Positions 37,741-47,327 of a DNA stretch of 64,000 nucleotides are shown in pieces. How positions within the stretch are numbered: the first letter of the stretch is position 1; each line of letters begins with the position of its first letter. The DNA is from Bradyrhizobium oligotrophicum S58 (lineage in GTDB: Bacteria; Pseudomonadota; Alphaproteobacteria; Rhizobiales; Xanthobacteraceae). Location of the stretch: positions 3,877,001 through 3,941,000 of the forward strand of contig NC_020453.1 of assembly GCF_000344805.1 (NCBI RefSeq), given 5' to 3'. The notes below the pieces were generated by a model. That model did not search any database and was not told the origin of the DNA. It worked only from the letters and a program-made list of their open reading frames with translations. The position numbers and the translations under genes were made by a program.

Positions 37741-39087
37741 GTGATATCAGCGTTGGTTGGACCCGTGCGCGCGCTGTTGTGGCGAAGCGCAATCATGGCC
37801 GCCCTTTGCAGTGCCGTCATGACAGGCTACCCGTCGCAGGCTGGTGCACAGGCGCTGCCGGGCGCCGAGACCGTCTATGCATCGGCGCCGCCGCGCCTGC
37901 TTCAGATCCGTACCCTGGTTGCCGATGCCGGCCGCCAGACCTCGACCGGTTCGGGCTTTCTGGTTTCTGCTGACGGTCTGGCGATCACGAACTATCACGT
38001 GGTCTCCGATGCCGCGCTCGAGCCCAAGACCTACCGGCTCGAATATACCGGGGCCGACGGCACCCAAGGCGGCGTGACGCTGCTCGCCGTCGACCTGCCC
38101 AACGATCTCGCGCTCGTTCGCGTCGAGAAGCAGAACGCGCCGTTCTTCGGTTTCGACAAGACCGCGCTCGACGGCAGCCTGCCGAAGGGCGAGCGGCTCT
38201 ATTCGCTCGGCAACCCGCTCGATCTCGGCTTCACGATCATCGAGGGCACGTATAACGGCCTCGTCGAGCACAGCTACAACGACCACATCCATTTCACCGG
38301 CGCGCTCAACCCCGGCATGAGCGGCGGACCGGCGGTCAATACGCAAGGGCAGGTGGTCGGGGTCAACGTCGCCACCCGGCGCGGCGGCCAGCTGATCAGC
38401 TTCCTGGTGCCGGCGCGCTTCGCTGCCGCGCTTTTGGCCCGCGGGCAGGATGCCAAGCCTGCGCCCGCAGATCTGCGCAAGGACGTCATCGCGCAGCTCA
38501 CCAGCTGGCGCGGCGCGCTCTACAAATCCCTCGGGGACGAGGGATTTCGCGACCGCGTGTTCGGGTCGTATCAGGCGCCGGAAACGCGTGCGGCGTGGTT
38601 CGAATGCTGGGCCAGCACCAACGCCAGCGCATCGCCGAAGCCGCGCGCCAGCATCAACTCGACGAGCTGCAAGGCCGAGGCGGGCGTGTATGTCGCCTCC
38701 GACCTGAACACGGGGACGGTCGAGGTCAATCATTCCTACGCGAAGTCGATCGACCTCAATCAATTTCAGTTCGCGACCGTGCTGACCCAGCTCGCACAGC
38801 CGCGGCTCACCATGGGCGGCTCGTTCCGCAAATGGTACACGCCGCAGCACTGTCATGAGGATTTCGTCGGCCTTGCGCCGACGGCCGATCATCCGCCGCT
38901 GCGGGTCATGTGGTGCGCGCAAGGCTACCGCGAGTTCGACGGCCTCTATGACGTCGTGCTGGTTGCGGTCACGCAGGACCATGCCGACGAGGCGCTCGTC
39001 TCGCGGTTGAACCTGCAGGCGATCGCTTATGATGACGCGTTGCGCCTCGGCAAGAGCTTCCTCGAACGGCTGCAGGTCGCCCGATGA
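37741..39087 (+). CDS. Exported trypsin-like serine protease
   Basis: This 448-residue protein begins at a GTG preceded by GAGGG and has a signal peptide ending near AGAQA (residue 37). The chymotrypsin-fold domain has an intact triad: H86 in TNYHVV, D122 in NDLALV and S194 in GMSGGP, as in HtrA-like proteases but with no PDZ domain. A roughly 200-residue C-terminal domain has several cysteines and no recognised family. It lies 129 bases after the pseudocaspase and overlaps the FHA gene by ATGA, so the protease and FHA protein are translationally coupled. Confidence 0.85.
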   Translation: MISALVGPVRALLWRSAIMAALCSAVMTGYPSQAGAQALPGAETVYASAPPRLLQIRTLVADAGRQTSTGSGFLVSADGLAITNYHVVSDAALEPKTYRLEYTGADGTQGGVTLLAVDLPNDLALVRVEKQNAPFFGFDKTALDGSLPKGERLYSLGNPLDLGFTIIEGTYNGLVEHSYNDHIHFTGALNPGMSGGPAVNTQGQVVGVNVATRRGGQLISFLVPARFAAALLARGQDAKPAPADLRKDVIAQLTSWRGALYKSLGDEGFRDRVFGSYQAPETRAAWFECWASTNASASPKPRASINSTSCKAEAGVYVASDLNTGTVEVNHSYAKSIDLNQFQFATVLTQLAQPRLTMGGSFRKWYTPQHCHEDFVGLAPTADHPPLRVMWCAQGYREFDGLYDVVLVAVTQDHADEALVSRLNLQAIAYDDALRLGKSFLERLQVAR

Positions 39088-40046
39088 TCTGGATCGAGAT
39101 CCTCTCCAAGCATCGCGACGTGACCGGCCGCTTCCGCGTCGATGCGGCCGAGATCAGCATCGGCCGCGGCTACGACAACCACGTCGTGCTCGACGATCCC
39201 TATGTCGCCGCGCGCCACGTCCGCATCTTCCGTGACGGCGAGGGACGCCTCGTCGCCGAGGATCTCGGCAGCGCCAACGGCCTCTTTCTCGATCGGAGCA
39301 AGAGCCGGAAGCCGCAGCTCGTTCTCGACGGCGCACAGCCGATCCGGATCGGACAGACGCTGCTTCGTGTCCGCGACGCCGGTCATGCCGTCGAGCCGGA
39401 GCGGCTCGCGGGATCGGAACGCGGCGCGCTCCCCATCGTCGCCGCGATCGTGCTCGGCGCCGCTCTGCTGGCCATGAACGCGATCCTGGTCTGGTTTGCG
39501 CAGACCTCCGAGGCGCATCTGTCCGACTATCTCGTGCCGACCATCACCATGATCGGTGTCGTCGTCGCGTGGGTGGGCGTCTGGGCGCTGCTGGCCCGGC
39601 TGTTTTCCGGACGATCGCATTTTCTGCGGCATCTGCTGATCGCAGAGGCCGGGCTGGTGGTGTTCTGGATCTATAGCGAGTTCGCGCAGGTCGCCTCGTT
39701 CGCGCTGAACTGGACCGCGGTCTTCACCTACGGCTACGCCGTTTCCTGGATCGTCCTCGCGTTGATCTGCTTTCTGCATCTGCGCGCGGTCGGGCGCACC
39801 CACATGGTCGCCAAGGGCATCGTCGTCGCCGTCCTGCTCGTCGTCGCCATCGCCGTCCAGACCTTGCAGCGATCGGAAGCGTTCGCGAATTCCGGCCGCC
39901 CGAATATCAGCCATGTGCTGATGCCGCCGTCATTGCGCGTGGTCCCGCTGCGGGACGAGCAGGCATTCATCGAGGACATCACCGGGCTGAAGGCCCAGCT
40001 CGATGCCGATCGCGCCGAGCTGAAACCGGCCAGTGTGGAGCGCTGA
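39084..40046 (+). CDS. FHA-domain integral membrane protein
   Basis: This 320-residue protein has an N-terminal cytoplasmic FHA domain (about 5-100) with SIGRGYDN (R28), ARHVRI (H45) and GSANG (N65), followed by about five membrane helices (115-265) and a C-terminal tail. FHA domains bind phosphothreonine; the usual serine contact three residues before the His is alanine here (A42), so binding could be weakened or altered. The overlap with the protease gene suggests it tethers or regulates that secreted partner. Confidence 0.83.
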   Translation: MIWIEILSKHRDVTGRFRVDAAEISIGRGYDNHVVLDDPYVAARHVRIFRDGEGRLVAEDLGSANGLFLDRSKSRKPQLVLDGAQPIRIGQTLLRVRDAGHAVEPERLAGSERGALPIVAAIVLGAALLAMNAILVWFAQTSEAHLSDYLVPTITMIGVVVAWVGVWALLARLFSGRSHFLRHLLIAEAGLVVFWIYSEFAQVASFALNWTAVFTYGYAVSWIVLALICFLHLRAVGRTHMVAKGIVVAVLLVVAIAVQTLQRSEAFANSGRPNISHVLMPPSLRVVPLRDEQAFIEDITGLKAQLDADRAELKPASVER

Positions 40047-40136
40047 GCACAGTTCCACTCTCTTTGCCGTCAGAGGTTGAAAGGTTCCGAGTTCCCGTCA
40101 TAGCCTCGACCCCGGGATTTTACGGGGGGTGTGATG

Positions 40137-40610
40137 ATGAACAGGCGGGCGCTTCTAGGGCTGGGCGCAGCATTCTTGGTATCGGGGTGCCTCACGGGAA
40201 AAGAAGGCACTGAATTTGCGGTCGTGTCGCAGAAGATCGGGGCGCCGCGGCCTGGCCACTCCCGAATCGTTATCATGAGCCTGAAGGACTCTTGGCTGGA
40301 CCGAACCAGTTGCGACCCCAAGGTGGACGGTATCGCCTTGAACCGCCTGTTGCCCGGCACCTATGCCTATGTCGACCGCCCGGCCGGTCCCCACCACGTG
40401 GTCGCCACCCAGCTCCTGTTTCCGGGCGAATCCTACCTCGATTTCAATACCGAACCTGGTCGAACCTATTTCTTCTCGATCAGGCCCAGCGATCGGTCCA
40501 GGGCCATGCAGGGCGGGGGCATGGCGTTCGGTCTTGTGGGTATGGGCGTGATGGCCGCGGCCTCGTCGGGGGCCGACAACAAGGGGCCGGTCGACTTCGT
40601 TCCGCTCTAG
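40137..40610 (+). CDS. DUF2846-like lipoprotein
   Basis: This 157-residue protein has a lipoprotein signal with lipobox LVSGC near residue 20, a beta-rich domain (PGTYAYVDRPAGPHHV, EPGRTYFFSIRP) typical of DUF2846, and a glycine-rich hydrophobic C-terminal stretch. A GGGGGG run precedes tandem GTG/ATG/ATG codons at 40131, 40134 and 40137; the last is chosen for its seven-base spacing. Function unknown. It is separated from the protease/FHA unit by 90 bases. Confidence 0.7.
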   Translation: MNRRALLGLGAAFLVSGCLTGKEGTEFAVVSQKIGAPRPGHSRIVIMSLKDSWLDRTSCDPKVDGIALNRLLPGTYAYVDRPAGPHHVVATQLLFPGESYLDFNTEPGRTYFFSIRPSDRSRAMQGGGMAFGLVGMGVMAAASSGADNKGPVDFVPL

Positions 40611-40670
40611 GACAGTCAGGCCAGGGCGGTGATGGCCGAGCTTCTCCAGGCCGAATAGGCCCCATTTTCC

Positions 40671-40698
40671 TTGCGTTGCGCCAAAATCCGGCTATATA
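40671..40698 (+). promoter_or_regulatory. Putative rpsB operon promoter
   Basis: TTGCGT (40671-40676) and TATATA (40693-40698) are separated by 16 bases, a fair housekeeping-type promoter. A transcript would begin near 40705, leaving a leader of about 110 bases before rpsB. Confidence 0.55.
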
Positions 40699-40752
40699 CC
40701 GCGCCATCTCACACGGAAACTTGGCTCTCCTAGAGGGCGTCCGGTGGCAAGC

Positions 40753-40774
40753 CGGGCCATAACGGCCCGTTTTT
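40753..40774 (+). promoter_or_regulatory. Attenuator-like hairpin in the rpsB leader
   Basis: CGGGCC (40753-40758) and GGCCCG (40764-40769) pair around ATAAC and are followed by five T's, the form of an intrinsic terminator. It lies between the putative promoter and the rpsB ribosome site (CCGGAGGAA near 40788), so it could control entry into the operon. Alternatively it ends readthrough from upstream. Confidence 0.55.
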
Positions 40775-40813
40775 GCTCACGCGTTTCCGGAGGAATCAAC
40801 CGGAGAATATCCA

Positions 40814-41803
40814 ATGGCGCTGCCCGATTTCACTATGCGCCAGCTGCTTGAAGCTGGCGTGCACTTTGGTCACCAGTCTCACCGCTGGAACCCGAAAATG
40901 GCCGATTTCATTTTCGGAGCCCGCAACAACATTCACATCATCGACCTCGCTCAGACCGTGCCGCTGCTGCACACGGCGCTGCAGGCCGTCAGCGACACCG
41001 TCGCCAAGGGCGGCCGCATCCTGTTCGTCGGCACCAAGCGCCAGGCCCAGGACAACGTGGCTGACGCTGCGAAGCGTTGCGCGCAGTATTTCGTCAATTC
41101 GCGCTGGCTCGGCGGCACGCTGACCAACTGGAAGACGATCTCGGCGTCGATCAAGCGCCTGCGTCATCTCGACGAAGTGCTGTCCTCGGGTGAAGCCAAC
41201 TCCTACACCAAGAAGGAGCGGCTGACCCTGCAGCGCGAGCGCGACAAGCTCGACCGCTCGCTCGGCGGCATCAAGGACATGGGCGGTCTGCCCGACTTGA
41301 TCTTCGTGATCGACACCAACAAGGAAGACATCGCGATCCAGGAGGCCCAGCGCCTCAACATCCCGGTCGCCGCGATCGTCGACACCAATTGCGATCCGAA
41401 GGGCATCACCTATGTCGTGCCGGGCAATGACGACGCCGGTCGCGCCATTTCGCTGTATTGCGACCTGATCGCACGCGCTGCCATTGACGGCATCTCGCGC
41501 GCCCAGGGCGAGCTCGGAATCGATGTCGGCGCCTCCGCGGCTCCGCTCGAGGAAGACCTTCCGGCCGCGTCCGCTTCGAAGTTCCAGGGGTTGCCGGGAC
41601 CGCGCGGTACCGCCGACGATCTCAAGAAGCTCACCGGCGTGTCGGGGGCGATCGAGAAGAAGCTCAACGACCTCGGCGTCTTCCACTACTGGCAGCTCGC
41701 CGAGCTCAACCACGACACCGCGCACCAGATCGGCGAAGAAGTCGGTCTGCCGAGCCGGGCCGATGCCTGGGTCGCCCAGGCCAAGTCGCTCGCCGACGCG
41801 TAA
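40814..41803 (+). CDS. rpsB: 30S ribosomal protein S2 with C-terminal extension
   Basis: Residues 1 to about 235 are a standard S2 ([37 protein letters not shown]). At 329 residues the protein is roughly 90 longer than E. coli S2. The extra part holds an acidic linker and a helix-hairpin-helix-like domain ([20 protein letters not shown], then [16 protein letters not shown]). Similar tails occur on other alphaproteobacterial proteins such as ribosomal L21. It is the first gene of the rpsB-tsf-pyrH-frr operon. Confidence 0.96.
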   Translation: MALPDFTMRQLLEAGVHFGHQSHRWNPKMADFIFGARNNIHIIDLAQTVPLLHTALQAVSDTVAKGGRILFVGTKRQAQDNVADAAKRCAQYFVNSRWLGGTLTNWKTISASIKRLRHLDEVLSSGEANSYTKKERLTLQRERDKLDRSLGGIKDMGGLPDLIFVIDTNKEDIAIQEAQRLNIPVAAIVDTNCDPKGITYVVPGNDDAGRAISLYCDLIARAAIDGISRAQGELGIDVGASAAPLEEDLPAASASKFQGLPGPRGTADDLKKLTGVSGAIEKKLNDLGVFHYWQLAELNHDTAHQIGEEVGLPSRADAWVAQAKSLADA

Positions 41804-41820
41804 GACGACACGACAGAATC

Positions 41821-41843
41821 TGGCCGGCGTCGCACGCCGGCCA
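41821..41843 (+). other. Perfect intergenic hairpin between rpsB and tsf
   Basis: TGGCCGGCGT and ACGCCGGCCA form a ten-pair stem with a CGC loop. There is no T-tract, so it is probably an RNA-processing or stability element that separates rpsB and tsf messages, not a terminator. Confidence 0.6.
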
Positions 41844-41931
41844 TCGCGACTAAGATAGGTAGTTCCTGGCAGCGGACGGCGACGAGCCATCCGCTGCGTC
41901 GCGCTTTGGACAGGCAAAAGGACGTTCAACG

Positions 41932-42855
41932 ATGGCTAATATCACCGCAGCGATGGTGAAGGACCTGCGCGAGTCGACCGGCGCGGGCATGATGGATTGC
42001 AAGGCCGCGCTCACCGAGAATGGCGGCGACATGCAGGCCGCGCAGGATTGGCTGCGCAAGAAGGGCCTGTCCAAGGCCGCCAAGAAGGCCGGCCGTGTCG
42101 CAGCCGAGGGCCTGATCGGCGCGCTGACCTCGGGCAAGAAGGGCGTGGTCGTCGAGGTCAACTCCGAGACCGACTTCGTCGCGCGCAACGAGCACTTCCA
42201 GGGACTGGTCAAGATGATCGCCCAGGTCGCGCTCGACGTCGGCGCCGACGTGGAGAAGATCAAGGCCGCCAAGGTCGGCAGCATCACGGTCGAGGCCGCG
42301 ATTGCCGATTCGATCGCGACCATCGGTGAGAACCAGACGCTGCGCCGCGCCGCTGCGCTCGAAGTGAGCGAAGGCGTCGTGTCGAGCTACGTCCATGGCG
42401 CCGTCATCGAGGGCGCGGGCAAGCTCGGCGTCATCGTCGCGCTTGAATCGCCCGGCAAGACCGACGAGCTCGCCGTGCTCGGCCGGCAGCTCGCAATGCA
42501 TGTCGCAGCTGCCAACCCGCAGGCGATCGATGCGGCTGGTCTCGATCCGGAACTCGTCAAGCGCGAGAAGGACGTGCTCGCCGACAAGTATCGTCAGCAG
42601 GGCAAGCCGGAAAACGTGATCGAGAAGATCGTCGAGTCCGGCCTGAAGACCTACTACAAGGAAGTCACCCTGCTCGAGCAGGCCTTCATCCATGACAGCG
42701 GCAAGTCGGTCGCGCAGGCGCTGAAGGAAGCCGAAGGCAAGGTCGGCGGAGCGATCAAGGTCGCCGGTTTCGTCCGCTATGCCCTCGGTGAGGGCATCGA
42801 GAAGGAAGAGACCGACTTCGCCGCCGAAGTCGCCGCTGCGAGCGGCAAGAAGTAA
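41932..42855 (+). CDS. tsf: Translation elongation factor Ts
   Basis: This 307-residue guanine-nucleotide exchange factor for EF-Tu shows the N-terminal UBA-like domain ([19 protein letters not shown]), the conserved [11 protein letters not shown] core and the C-terminal dimerisation region. The start has AAAAGG upstream. It lies in the standard rpsB-tsf-pyrH order, with hairpins in both flanking gaps. Confidence 0.97.
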   Translation: MANITAAMVKDLRESTGAGMMDCKAALTENGGDMQAAQDWLRKKGLSKAAKKAGRVAAEGLIGALTSGKKGVVVEVNSETDFVARNEHFQGLVKMIAQVALDVGADVEKIKAAKVGSITVEAAIADSIATIGENQTLRRAAALEVSEGVVSSYVHGAVIEGAGKLGVIVALESPGKTDELAVLGRQLAMHVAAANPQAIDAAGLDPELVKREKDVLADKYRQQGKPENVIEKIVESGLKTYYKEVTLLEQAFIHDSGKSVAQALKEAEGKVGGAIKVAGFVRYALGEGIEKEETDFAAEVAAASGKK

Positions 42856-42871
42856 CGACTGAATGCAGTTC

Positions 42872-42900
42872 GATCCGGCGCATCATGCGTGCGCCGGATC
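42872..42900 (+). other. Perfect intergenic hairpin between tsf and pyrH
   Basis: GATCCGGCGCA (42872-42882) and TGCGCCGGATC (42890-42900) pair fully around a seven-base loop. No T-tract follows. Together with the hairpin at 41821 it suggests processing of the rpsB-tsf-pyrH transcript. Confidence 0.6.
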
Positions 42901-42930
42901 TCAACGCGCGGGACAGGGACACATTGGCAC

Positions 42931-43647
42931 ATGGCTGAGCCGGTCTATCGTCGCGTCGTGATCAAGCTGTCCGGCGAGTATCTCGCTGGTCCTCATTCGT
43001 TCGGCATCGACCAGCCGACGGTCGACCGCATCGCCGACGATCTCATCGCAGTCCAGAAGCTTGGTGTCGAAGTCGCCGTCGTGGTTGGCGGCGGCAACAT
43101 GGTGCGCGGCGTCGACGTGTCGTCGCAGGGTGTGTCGCGTTCGACCGGCGACACCATGGGCATGCTCGCCACCGTGATGAACTGCCTGGCCCTCGAAGCC
43201 GCAATCCAGCGCAAGGGCACTCCGGCGCAGGCGCTCTCGGCGTTCGTGATGCCGGAGGTCTGCAAGCTGTTCACGCGCGCTGCGGCGCACAAGTCGCTCG
43301 CCAAGGGGCGCATCGTGGTGCTCGGCGGCGGCACCGGCAATCCTTATTTCACGACCGATACCACGGCGGTCTTGCGGGCGGCCGAAATCGGCGCCCAGGC
43401 CGTGCTGAAGGCCACGAACGTCGACGGCGTCTACAGCGCCGATCCCAAGAAGGATCCGGCCGCCAAGCGCTTCGACCGGCTGACGCATTCGCAGGCCATC
43501 GAAGGCGGCTACAAGGTCATGGATGCGACCGCATTCGCCCTTGCCCGGGAAACGTCGCTGCCTATCATTGTTTTCTCGATTGCCGAACCGGGTTCGATCG
43601 GAGCGATATTGCAGGGCGAAGGGCGCGGCACCATCGTCGCCGGGTGA
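42931..43647 (+). CDS. pyrH: UMP kinase
   Basis: This 238-residue hexameric amino-acid-kinase-fold enzyme phosphorylates UMP to UDP. It shows [23 protein letters not shown], the [12 protein letters not shown] segment and [13 protein letters not shown]. The ATG at 42931 gives the standard N-terminus [10 protein letters not shown]; the frame further upstream runs through the intergenic hairpin. Confidence 0.96.
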   Translation: MAEPVYRRVVIKLSGEYLAGPHSFGIDQPTVDRIADDLIAVQKLGVEVAVVVGGGNMVRGVDVSSQGVSRSTGDTMGMLATVMNCLALEAAIQRKGTPAQALSAFVMPEVCKLFTRAAAHKSLAKGRIVVLGGGTGNPYFTTDTTAVLRAAEIGAQAVLKATNVDGVYSADPKKDPAAKRFDRLTHSQAIEGGYKVMDATAFALARETSLPIIVFSIAEPGSIGAILQGEGRGTIVAG

Positions 43648-43809
43648 GCCGCGGTATCGTCGGTGGCCGGTGTTGGACCGGTCTCGAGCCTGCGGTAGAA
43701 GCGTAAGCGAGACAGGAATTCGCCCGGGGATCGTCGAGTCCGGCCGCCGGCCTTCCAAGGCCCGGCAAAGCCGGCCGCGGTGTCCCGGGGTTGCAGAAAG
43801 GAAAGCGTG

Positions 43810-44373
43810 ATGACCACGGGCAATTTCGACCTCAACGAGTTGAAGCGCCGCATGCAGGGCGCGACCCAGGCGCTGAAGCACGAGCTCGGCGGCCTGCGCA
43901 CCGGCCGGGCTTCGGCGTCGATGGTGGAGCCGGTCCAGGTCGAAGCCTATGGCTCGCACATGCCGCTCAACCAGGTCGCCACCGTCTCCGTGCCCGAGCC
44001 GCGTCTGCTGTCGGTGCAGGTGTGGGACCGCACGATGGTGAAGGCGGTCGAGAAGGCGATCGTCGATTCCAATCTCGGCCTGTCGCCGGCGACCGAAGGG
44101 CAGGTCATCCGGCTTCGGATTCCCGAGCTCAACCAGGAGCGCCGCAAGGAGCTGGTCAAGGTTGCGCACAAATATGCGGAAGCTGCGCGCGTTGCCGTCC
44201 GCCATGTCCGCCGCGACGGTCTCGACGCGGTGAAGAAGCTCGAAAAGAATCACGAGATCTCCGAGGACGATCAGGAGCGGTTTGCCGCCGACATCCAGAA
44301 GGCGACCGATAGTGTGATCTCGGAGGTCGATCAGTTGCTGGCGGCGAAGGAAAAGGAAATCCTCACCGTCTGA
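43810..44373 (+). CDS. frr: Ribosome recycling factor
   Basis: This 187-residue protein releases the ribosome from mRNA after termination together with EF-G. It has the tRNA-mimicking helical domain opening [20 protein letters not shown] and the [20 protein letters not shown] hinge region. The ATG at 43810 follows AAAGG-type spacing; the upstream frame is rejected. The 162-base gap after pyrH holds several GC-rich inverted segments but no clear terminator. Confidence 0.96.
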   Translation: MTTGNFDLNELKRRMQGATQALKHELGGLRTGRASASMVEPVQVEAYGSHMPLNQVATVSVPEPRLLSVQVWDRTMVKAVEKAIVDSNLGLSPATEGQVIRLRIPELNQERRKELVKVAHKYAEAARVAVRHVRRDGLDAVKKLEKNHEISEDDQERFAADIQKATDSVISEVDQLLAAKEKEILTV

Positions 44374-44385
44374 AGGATGCTTTTC

Positions 44386-45144
44386 ATGTCCAATGCCGCG
44401 GCCCCGGTGACGGAGGCGCCGGACCGGTCCGACGGGCCGGCCCATGTTGCCATCATCATGGATGGCAACGGCCGCTGGGCTGCGGCGCGCGGTCTGCCGC
44501 GCGCGGAAGGGCACCGCCGCGGTGTCGAGGCGCTGCGCCGCGTAGTTCGCGCCTCGGACGAGCTCGGCATTCGCTATCTCACCATCTTCTCTTTCTCGTC
44601 CGAGAACTGGTCGCGTCCGGCGAGCGAGATCGGCGACCTGTTCGGCCTGCTGCGTCGCTTCATCCGCAACGATCTCGCCACCCTGCATCGCGACGGCGTG
44701 CGCGTGCGGGTGATCGGCGAGCGCGGCGGGCTCGAGCCCGACATTTGTGCGCTGCTGAGCGAAGCCGAGGAGCTGACCCGGGCCAACACCAAGCTGACGC
44801 TGGTGGTCGCCTTCAACTACGGCTCGCGCCAGGAGATTGCGCGCGCGGCACAGATTCTCGCGCGCGAGGTCGCCGAGGGACGGCGGGATCCGGCCTCGAT
44901 CGATGCCGATGCGATCGGCGCTCACCTCGATGCGCCCGACATCCCAGATCCCGATCTGATCATCCGCACCAGCGGCGAGCAGCGGCTGTCGAACTTCCTG
45001 ATGTGGCAGGCGGCGTATAGCGAGCTGGTGTTCGTGCCGATCCATTGGCCCGACTTCGACAAGGCCGCGCTGGAGGGCGCGATCGCCGAGTTCGGCCGGC
45101 GTGAACGCCGCTTCGGCGGCCTCGTGGCGAAAACCGCCTCGTGA
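44386..45144 (+). CDS. uppS: Isoprenyl (undecaprenyl) diphosphate synthase
   Basis: This 252-residue cis-prenyltransferase makes the C55 lipid carrier for peptidoglycan and O-antigen. The signature [20 protein letters not shown] contains the catalytic Asp, and [13 protein letters not shown] and [15 protein letters not shown] complete the family pattern. The ATG at 44386 has AAGGA eight bases upstream; the ATG at 44377 is too close to it. Its end overlaps the cdsA GTG start. Confidence 0.95.
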   Translation: MSNAAAPVTEAPDRSDGPAHVAIIMDGNGRWAAARGLPRAEGHRRGVEALRRVVRASDELGIRYLTIFSFSSENWSRPASEIGDLFGLLRRFIRNDLATLHRDGVRVRVIGERGGLEPDICALLSEAEELTRANTKLTLVVAFNYGSRQEIARAAQILAREVAEGRRDPASIDADAIGAHLDAPDIPDPDLIIRTSGEQRLSNFLMWQAAYSELVFVPIHWPDFDKAALEGAIAEFGRRERRFGGLVAKTAS

Positions 45145-46028
45145 GCAAACCGGACACCGCAGCCGTGGGAGACGCCAGCAACGCTGCGCAGCGCAATGAC
45201 GCTGAGCAGCCCAAAAAAGCTGCGCCCAGCAATCTCCTGATGCGGATCGCGGCGGCGCTGGTGCTGGTGCCGCTGGCGCTCGGCGCGGCCTATGCCGGCG
45301 GTATGTTCTGGACCGCATTGGTCACGGTGGTCGCAGTCGGCCTCTATCTCGAATGGCTGATGGTGGTGGGCGAGGTCCGCACCGTCAGCGTCGGCACGGC
45401 GGGGGCGGTCGCCATCGCAGTTGCCGGCATCTGCTGCGCCTTCGGCCTGGTTGACTTCGCCGTCGTCGTGCTCGGGATCGGGCTTCTCGTTGTCGGAGGT
45501 CTCGCCGCGGGACGGCGTCTCTGGGTGGTCGCCGGATTCGTCTATGCCTCCGCTGCGGAGCTCGCTTCGGTGCTGGTACGTTTGGATGCGTCCGAAGGCT
45601 GGCATGCGCTGGTGCTGGCGTTGCTGGTCGTGTGGGCCAGTGACATCGGTGGCTATGTCGCCGGCCGCGGCATTGGTGGGCCAAAGCTTGCGCCGCGGAT
45701 CAGCCCGAACAAAACCTGGGCCGGCGCGATCGGCGGCTTCGCCGCCAGCCTCGTCGCGGCAACCGGCTGGTCGCTGAGCGGCGCTGGCGGACTGCTGGCA
45801 ATGCTGGCGCTGGCGGCTGGGCTGTCGGTCGTCTCCCAGCTCGGCGATCTCGCCGAGTCGGCAGTCAAGCGGCACTTCGGCGTCAAGGACTCCAGTCACA
45901 TCATTCCCGGCCATGGCGGTCTGTTGGATCGCCTGGACGGCTATGTCGCAGCGATCGTGTTCGCGGCGATCGTGGGTTTGCTGCGCGGCGGCCTCGATGG
46001 TGTCGGCCGCGGTCTTCTGGTTTGGTGA
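45141..46028 (+). CDS. cdsA: Phosphatidate cytidylyltransferase
   Basis: This 295-residue inner-membrane enzyme makes CDP-diacylglycerol for phospholipid synthesis. It has about seven to eight hydrophobic helices and the family C-terminal signature [19 protein letters not shown] followed by [18 protein letters not shown] start at 45141 overlaps the uppS stop (GTGA). The N-terminal 30 residues are hydrophilic. Confidence 0.94.
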   Translation: MSKPDTAAVGDASNAAQRNDAEQPKKAAPSNLLMRIAAALVLVPLALGAAYAGGMFWTALVTVVAVGLYLEWLMVVGEVRTVSVGTAGAVAIAVAGICCAFGLVDFAVVVLGIGLLVVGGLAAGRRLWVVAGFVYASAAELASVLVRLDASEGWHALVLALLVVWASDIGGYVAGRGIGGPKLAPRISPNKTWAGAIGGFAASLVAATGWSLSGAGGLLAMLALAAGLSVVSQLGDLAESAVKRHFGVKDSSHIIPGHGGLLDRLDGYVAAIVFAAIVGLLRGGLDGVGRGLLVW

Positions 46029-46064
46029 CCGGCGCACTCGCCGGTCGAGATTTTTGGTGAAAAC

Positions 46065-47288
46065 ATGAGCGCAGTGCCATTGCGGAACAACAAGGCAGGT
46101 CTCGCGGAGGTGCGCAGCATCACCGTGCTCGGCGCCACCGGCTCGATCGGCGATTCGACGATGGATCTGCTGCGCGGCGCGCCCGAGCGCTACCGCGTCG
46201 AGGCGCTGACCGGCAACAGCAACATCGAAGGGCTGGTCAAGCTCGCCCGCGAGTTCAGCCCGCGATTCGTGGCCGTCGCGGATCCGGCCGGGCTGCAACA
46301 GCTGCGTGATGCGCTGGCCGGCACCGGGATCGAATGCGGGGCCGGAGAGAGCGCCATCATCGAGGCGGCGGCGCGTCCGGCCGACTGGGTCATGGCGGCC
46401 GTATCCGGCGCGGCCGGCCTGAAGCCGGCGCTGGCCGCAGTCGATCGCGGTGCGACGGTGGCGCTCGCCAACAAGGAATGCCTGGTCTGTGCCGGCGATT
46501 TCTTCATGGAGCGCGCCGCGCAGGCCGGCGCCTGCATCCTGCCGGCCGATTCGGAGCACAATGCGCTGTTCCAGGCGTTGTCCTCGGGCAATCGCGAGGA
46601 GCTGGTGCGGGTGATCATCACCGCCTCCGGCGGTCCATTTCGAACCTGGGCCGCCGCCGACATCGAGCAGGCGACCCTGGCCCAGGCGCTCAAGCATCCG
46701 AACTGGAGCATGGGCCAGAAGATCACGATCGATTCGGCCTCGATGATGAACAAGGGCCTCGAGGTGATCGAGGCCTCCTATTTGTTCGCGCTGTCGCCTG
46801 ACGAGATCGACGTGCTGGTGCATCCGCAGTCGATCGTCCACGGCATGGTCGAGTTCTCGGACCGGTCGGTCGTGGCTCAGCTCGGGGCCCCCGACATGCG
46901 CATCCCGATCGCCCATTGCCTGGGCTGGCCGGAGCGGATCAAGGGCCCGTCCGCGCGGTTGGACCTGGCCAAGATCGGCACACTCACTTTCGACGCGCCG
47001 GATTTCGAGCGGTTCCCCGGCTTGCGGCTGGCCTATGATTCGCTGCGCGCGGGCCATGGCGCGACGACGGTCTTCAATGCCGCGAACGAGGTGGCGGTGG
47101 CGGCCTTCATCGCCGGGCAGATCCGATTCGGCGCCATTGCCCGGCTGGTCGAGGCAACCCTCGAGAACTGGACGCGCTCAGGTAATTTGGCACCGCTCAC
47201 GTCGGCGGACGACGCGATCGCCATTGACCATGACGCGCGAAAAAGGGCCGCGGGCCTCTTGCCTCAAATCGCCGCAAAAGCATCTTAG
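46065..47288 (+). CDS. dxr: 1-deoxy-D-xylulose 5-phosphate reductoisomerase
   Basis: This 407-residue enzyme is the committed step of the MEP isoprenoid pathway. It shows the NADPH-binding [16 protein letters not shown], substrate/metal motifs [12 protein letters not shown] and [11 protein letters not shown], and [12 protein letters not shown]. It lies in the usual alphaproteobacterial order between cdsA and rseP and supplies isoprenyl units for the uppS product. Confidence 0.96.
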   Translation: MSAVPLRNNKAGLAEVRSITVLGATGSIGDSTMDLLRGAPERYRVEALTGNSNIEGLVKLAREFSPRFVAVADPAGLQQLRDALAGTGIECGAGESAIIEAAARPADWVMAAVSGAAGLKPALAAVDRGATVALANKECLVCAGDFFMERAAQAGACILPADSEHNALFQALSSGNREELVRVIITASGGPFRTWAAADIEQATLAQALKHPNWSMGQKITIDSASMMNKGLEVIEASYLFALSPDEIDVLVHPQSIVHGMVEFSDRSVVAQLGAPDMRIPIAHCLGWPERIKGPSARLDLAKIGTLTFDAPDFERFPGLRLAYDSLRAGHGATTVFNAANEVAVAAFIAGQIRFGAIARLVEATLENWTRSGNLAPLTSADDAIAIDHDARKRAAGLLPQIAAKAS

Positions 47289-47327
47289 ACGGTTGGATGG
47301 GCCGGCAGGCCCACGGGAAGGTCATCG

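Noticed and set aside
42901..45318. 805-codon minus-strand frame opposite pyrH, frr and uppS
   Set aside because: Fully antisense to three confirmed genes, with no motifs or plausible start.
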